Source: Buttiauxella sp965119215
Lineage (GTDB): Bacteria; Pseudomonadota; Gammaproteobacteria; Enterobacterales; Enterobacteriaceae
Assembly (NCBI GenBank): GCA_965119215.1
Contig: CBCPKK010000006.1
Span: forward strand, 62,001-126,000
Direction of reading: 5' to 3'
DNA: 64,000 nt
The position numbers were made by a program, and so were the translations under genes. Below, piece by piece: positions 62,521-64,000 of this stretch; the stretch's first letter is position 1, and the number at the start of each line of letters is the position of its first letter. The notes under the pieces were generated by a model that saw only the letters and a list, made by a program, of their open reading frames with translations, made no database searches and was not told the DNA's origin.

Positions 62521-63723
62521 TCAGCTGGCTTTCTTAACCAGCGGTAAATCGAAGGCTTTACGCAGGGCTCGAACAAAGGCTTTATCGTGGCAAATTGTTT
62601 TGCCTGGGCTGTCGGACAGTTTGGCTACGGGTTTACCGTTACACTCCACCAGCTTGATAACAATATTCAGCGGTTTGACCTGCGGAATATCGCACGTCAG
62701 GCGGGTACCAATCCCAAAACTCAGATTGACGCGCGTGCTGAAATGACGATAAAGCTCAATGGCTTTCGGTAAATCCAGGTTATCAGAGAACACCAGCACT
62801 TTGGTTTTCGGATCTATACCCAGCTTTTCATAATGAGCGATCGCTTTTTCGCCCCATTCAAACGGGTCACCTGAATCGTGGCGCAACCCCTGGTACTGGC
62901 GGGCAAAAGACAGGTCAAAGTCACGTAAGAAGGCATCCATCGTGATGCAATCTGTTAGCGCAATGCCGAGTTGGTCAGGATATTCGTCAAGCCAGGCCTG
63001 GAGCGCGGCGCGTTGACTGTTGGCCAGAACGGGGCTGATTTGCTGATGCGCCTGGAACCATTCGTGAGCCTGAGTGCCCATTGGCGTTAAATTCAGGCGA
63101 CGAGCCAGGTCGTAATTACTGGTGCCAACAAACCACGTTTCTTGTTGCAGGCGCTCAACGATAGCTTCCTGAACTTCACGTGAGAAGCGGCGGCGCGTGC
63201 CAAAGTCCATCAAACGGAATGCAGAAAGGTCGATATCCGCCGTCAGCTCTTTGAACTGAACCAGTCTGCCTTCCAGGCTATCCAGCGCCATTTGCGGGGT
63301 AACGCCCGGCGAGCGGTTCTGATGCACCACTTCACTGATCACCGCCAGCAATGGCACTTCCCACATAATCACTTCCAGCCACGGCCCGGTAAGACGAATG
63401 TCTAAATGGCCGTTGTTATTGCTGATGTGTACCTGAGTGGGATCGTAGCGGAAAGTACGCAGCCACGAGAGATAGTCCGCTTCAAAGAATGGCAGACCTT
63501 CAAGGAAGGTGAACTCCTCGTCGCTGAGCGCGAGGTGGCGCATAAAATCAACCTGTTCACGGATGGCATCTGCATAAACGCCCAGCAGATCGTCGCCGCG
63601 GCAGCGGAATTCGGCCGCGACATTCACGTCGTGATAACAGTGGAAAACCGCTTGCTGCATATGAAGCTTATAGGCGTCAGTATCCAGAAGCGTTTGCAAA
63701 ATCGGGGAAGCGTGTCGTGTCAT
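62521..63723 (-). CDS. pncB: Nicotinate phosphoribosyltransferase
   Basis: 400 residues from this start, as in E. coli. Converts nicotinate and PRPP to nicotinate mononucleotide in NAD salvage. DTDAYKLHMQQAVF at the N-terminus, MDFGTRRRFSREVQ, the phosphorylated-His region GTQAHEWFQAHQQ, and RHDSGDPFEWGEKA are all present. An ATG five codons upstream (63738) has GAGAGG directly against it, too close to be ideal, while GAGAGG is far from 63723; length supports 63723, but the start is not certain. Confidence 0.96.
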   Translation of the reverse strand: MTRHASPILQTLLDTDAYKLHMQQAVFHCYHDVNVAAEFRCRGDDLLGVYADAIREQVDFMRHLALSDEEFTFLEGLPFFEADYLSWLRTFRYDPTQVHISNNNGHLDIRLTGPWLEVIMWEVPLLAVISEVVHQNRSPGVTPQMALDSLEGRLVQFKELTADIDLSAFRLMDFGTRRRFSREVQEAIVERLQQETWFVGTSNYDLARRLNLTPMGTQAHEWFQAHQQISPVLANSQRAALQAWLDEYPDQLGIALTDCITMDAFLRDFDLSFARQYQGLRHDSGDPFEWGEKAIAHYEKLGIDPKTKVLVFSDNLDLPKAIELYRHFSTRVNLSFGIGTRLTCDIPQVKPLNIVIKLVECNGKPVAKLSDSPGKTICHDKAFVRALRKAFDLPLVKKAS

Positions 63724-63788
63724 GGCGCGTTGCAGCATCCTCTCACAGGAGCGTTTCCATCAAAGGCTAAGCAGATAAAAGACGCAGG

Positions 63789-63818
63789 AGTATACCCTGA
63801 TTATCTGTTTATTAAACC
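63789..63818 (-). promoter_or_regulatory. Candidate pncB promoter region with dyad
   Basis: On the minus strand a good -10 (TATACT, 63789-63794) follows a GTTTA-T-TAAAC dyad (about 63808-63818) in the -35 area. In E. coli NadR controls pncB through TGTTTA-N6-TAAACA; here the halves touch, so NadR binding is doubtful. Confidence 0.4.
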
Positions 63819-63829
63819 TGGATCACAAC

Positions 63830-63925
63830 ATACCCGTCATACTTCAAGCTGTGGGGGTGTTGGCTGCACTCACTTACCCCAGTCACTTACCTTAGTAAGC
63901 TCCTGGGGATAAGCTCCCTTGCCGC
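63830..63925. repeat. ERIC-like repeat, right part diverged
   Basis: The core CTTACCCCAGTCACTTAC with AGTAAGCTCCTGGGGAT is the ERIC (enterobacterial repetitive intergenic consensus) centre, and the left end ATACCCGTCATACTTCAAGC is also typical. The right end does not return to the expected inverted sequence but changes after TTGCCGC into a palindrome chain. Confidence 0.85.
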
Positions 63926-63932
63926 GTTACTC

Positions 63933-63995
63933 GGCCTTTGGCCTCGCCCCTTCGGGGCCAGCGCAAGCGCTGTTCAAAAACGCTTTAAGCGTTTT
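63933..63995. repeat. Chain of four short palindromes
   Basis: In a row: GGCC-TTT-GGCC (63933-63943), GCCCC-TTC-GGGGC (63946-63958), CAGCGC-AA-GCGCTG (63959-63972) and AAAACGCTT-T-AAGCGTTTT (63977-63995). No coding frame fits. It looks like part of a mosaic intergenic repeat joined to the ERIC element; the right end is cut by the window. Confidence 0.7.
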
Positions 63996-64000
63996 AGTCC

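Noticed and set aside
63807..63818. NadR box before pncB
   Set aside because: The TGTTTA and TAAAC halves lack the six-base spacer required by the known NadR site.
63933..63995. CRISPR array at the right edge
   Set aside because: The palindromes differ from each other and there are no equal spacers or repeated units.

Overview
The window is core chromosome of a member of the Enterobacteriaceae. From macB to pncB the gene order matches the E. coli/Salmonella backbone at about 20 min. The proteins resemble their E. coli counterparts but are clearly not identical, so this is a related genus rather than Escherichia (Buttiauxella- or Kluyvera-like would fit; that is inference only). I see no insertion sequence, prophage, CRISPR array, rRNA or tRNA gene. 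All genes look intact except macB, which is cut by the left edge.

Layout. 1-4.9 kb: the end of macB, cspD, the clpS-clpA protease genes, infA and aat. 5-9.6 kb: cydDC and trxB, which serve thiol export and thiol redox. 10-18 kb: lrp, ftsK, lolA, rarA and serS. 18.3-22.3 kb: dmsABC, the anaerobic DMSO reductase, behind an FNR-type site. 22.6-30.9 kb: ycaD, then pflA, pflB and focA (formate metabolism), ycaO and ycaP. 31-37.6 kb: serC-aroA, ycaL, cmk, rpsA and ihfB. 37.8-46.9 kb: ycaI, msbA-lpxK, ycaQ, ycaR-kdsB, ycbJ and elyC, rich in lipid A, Kdo and envelope functions. 47-54.2 kb: cmoM (smtA)-mukF-mukE-mukB, with overlapping genes. 54.4-57.7 kb: ldtD, mepK and ycbL. 57.8-63.7 kb: aspC, ompF, asnS and pncB, all on the minus strand. 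The right end (from about 63.83 kb) is an ERIC-like repeat followed by a chain of short palindromes.

Functional groups: anaerobic metabolism (dms, pfl, focA), chromosome segregation (ftsK, mukFEB, ihfB), translation (infA, serS, rpsA, asnS, cmoM) and outer envelope (lolA, msbA, lpxK, kdsB, elyC, ldtD, mepK, ompF).

I did not find a new multi-gene system. The points most worth a second look are: no tRNA-Ser gene (serW) between infA and aat; altered constriction-loop residues and a long loop in OmpF; an 11-bp dyad in front of pflA; a LexA-like box in front of ftsK; YcbJ, a kinase-fold protein with degenerate catalytic residues; and the repeat mosaic at the right edge. Identifications rest on recognising protein families from memory; no database search was run.
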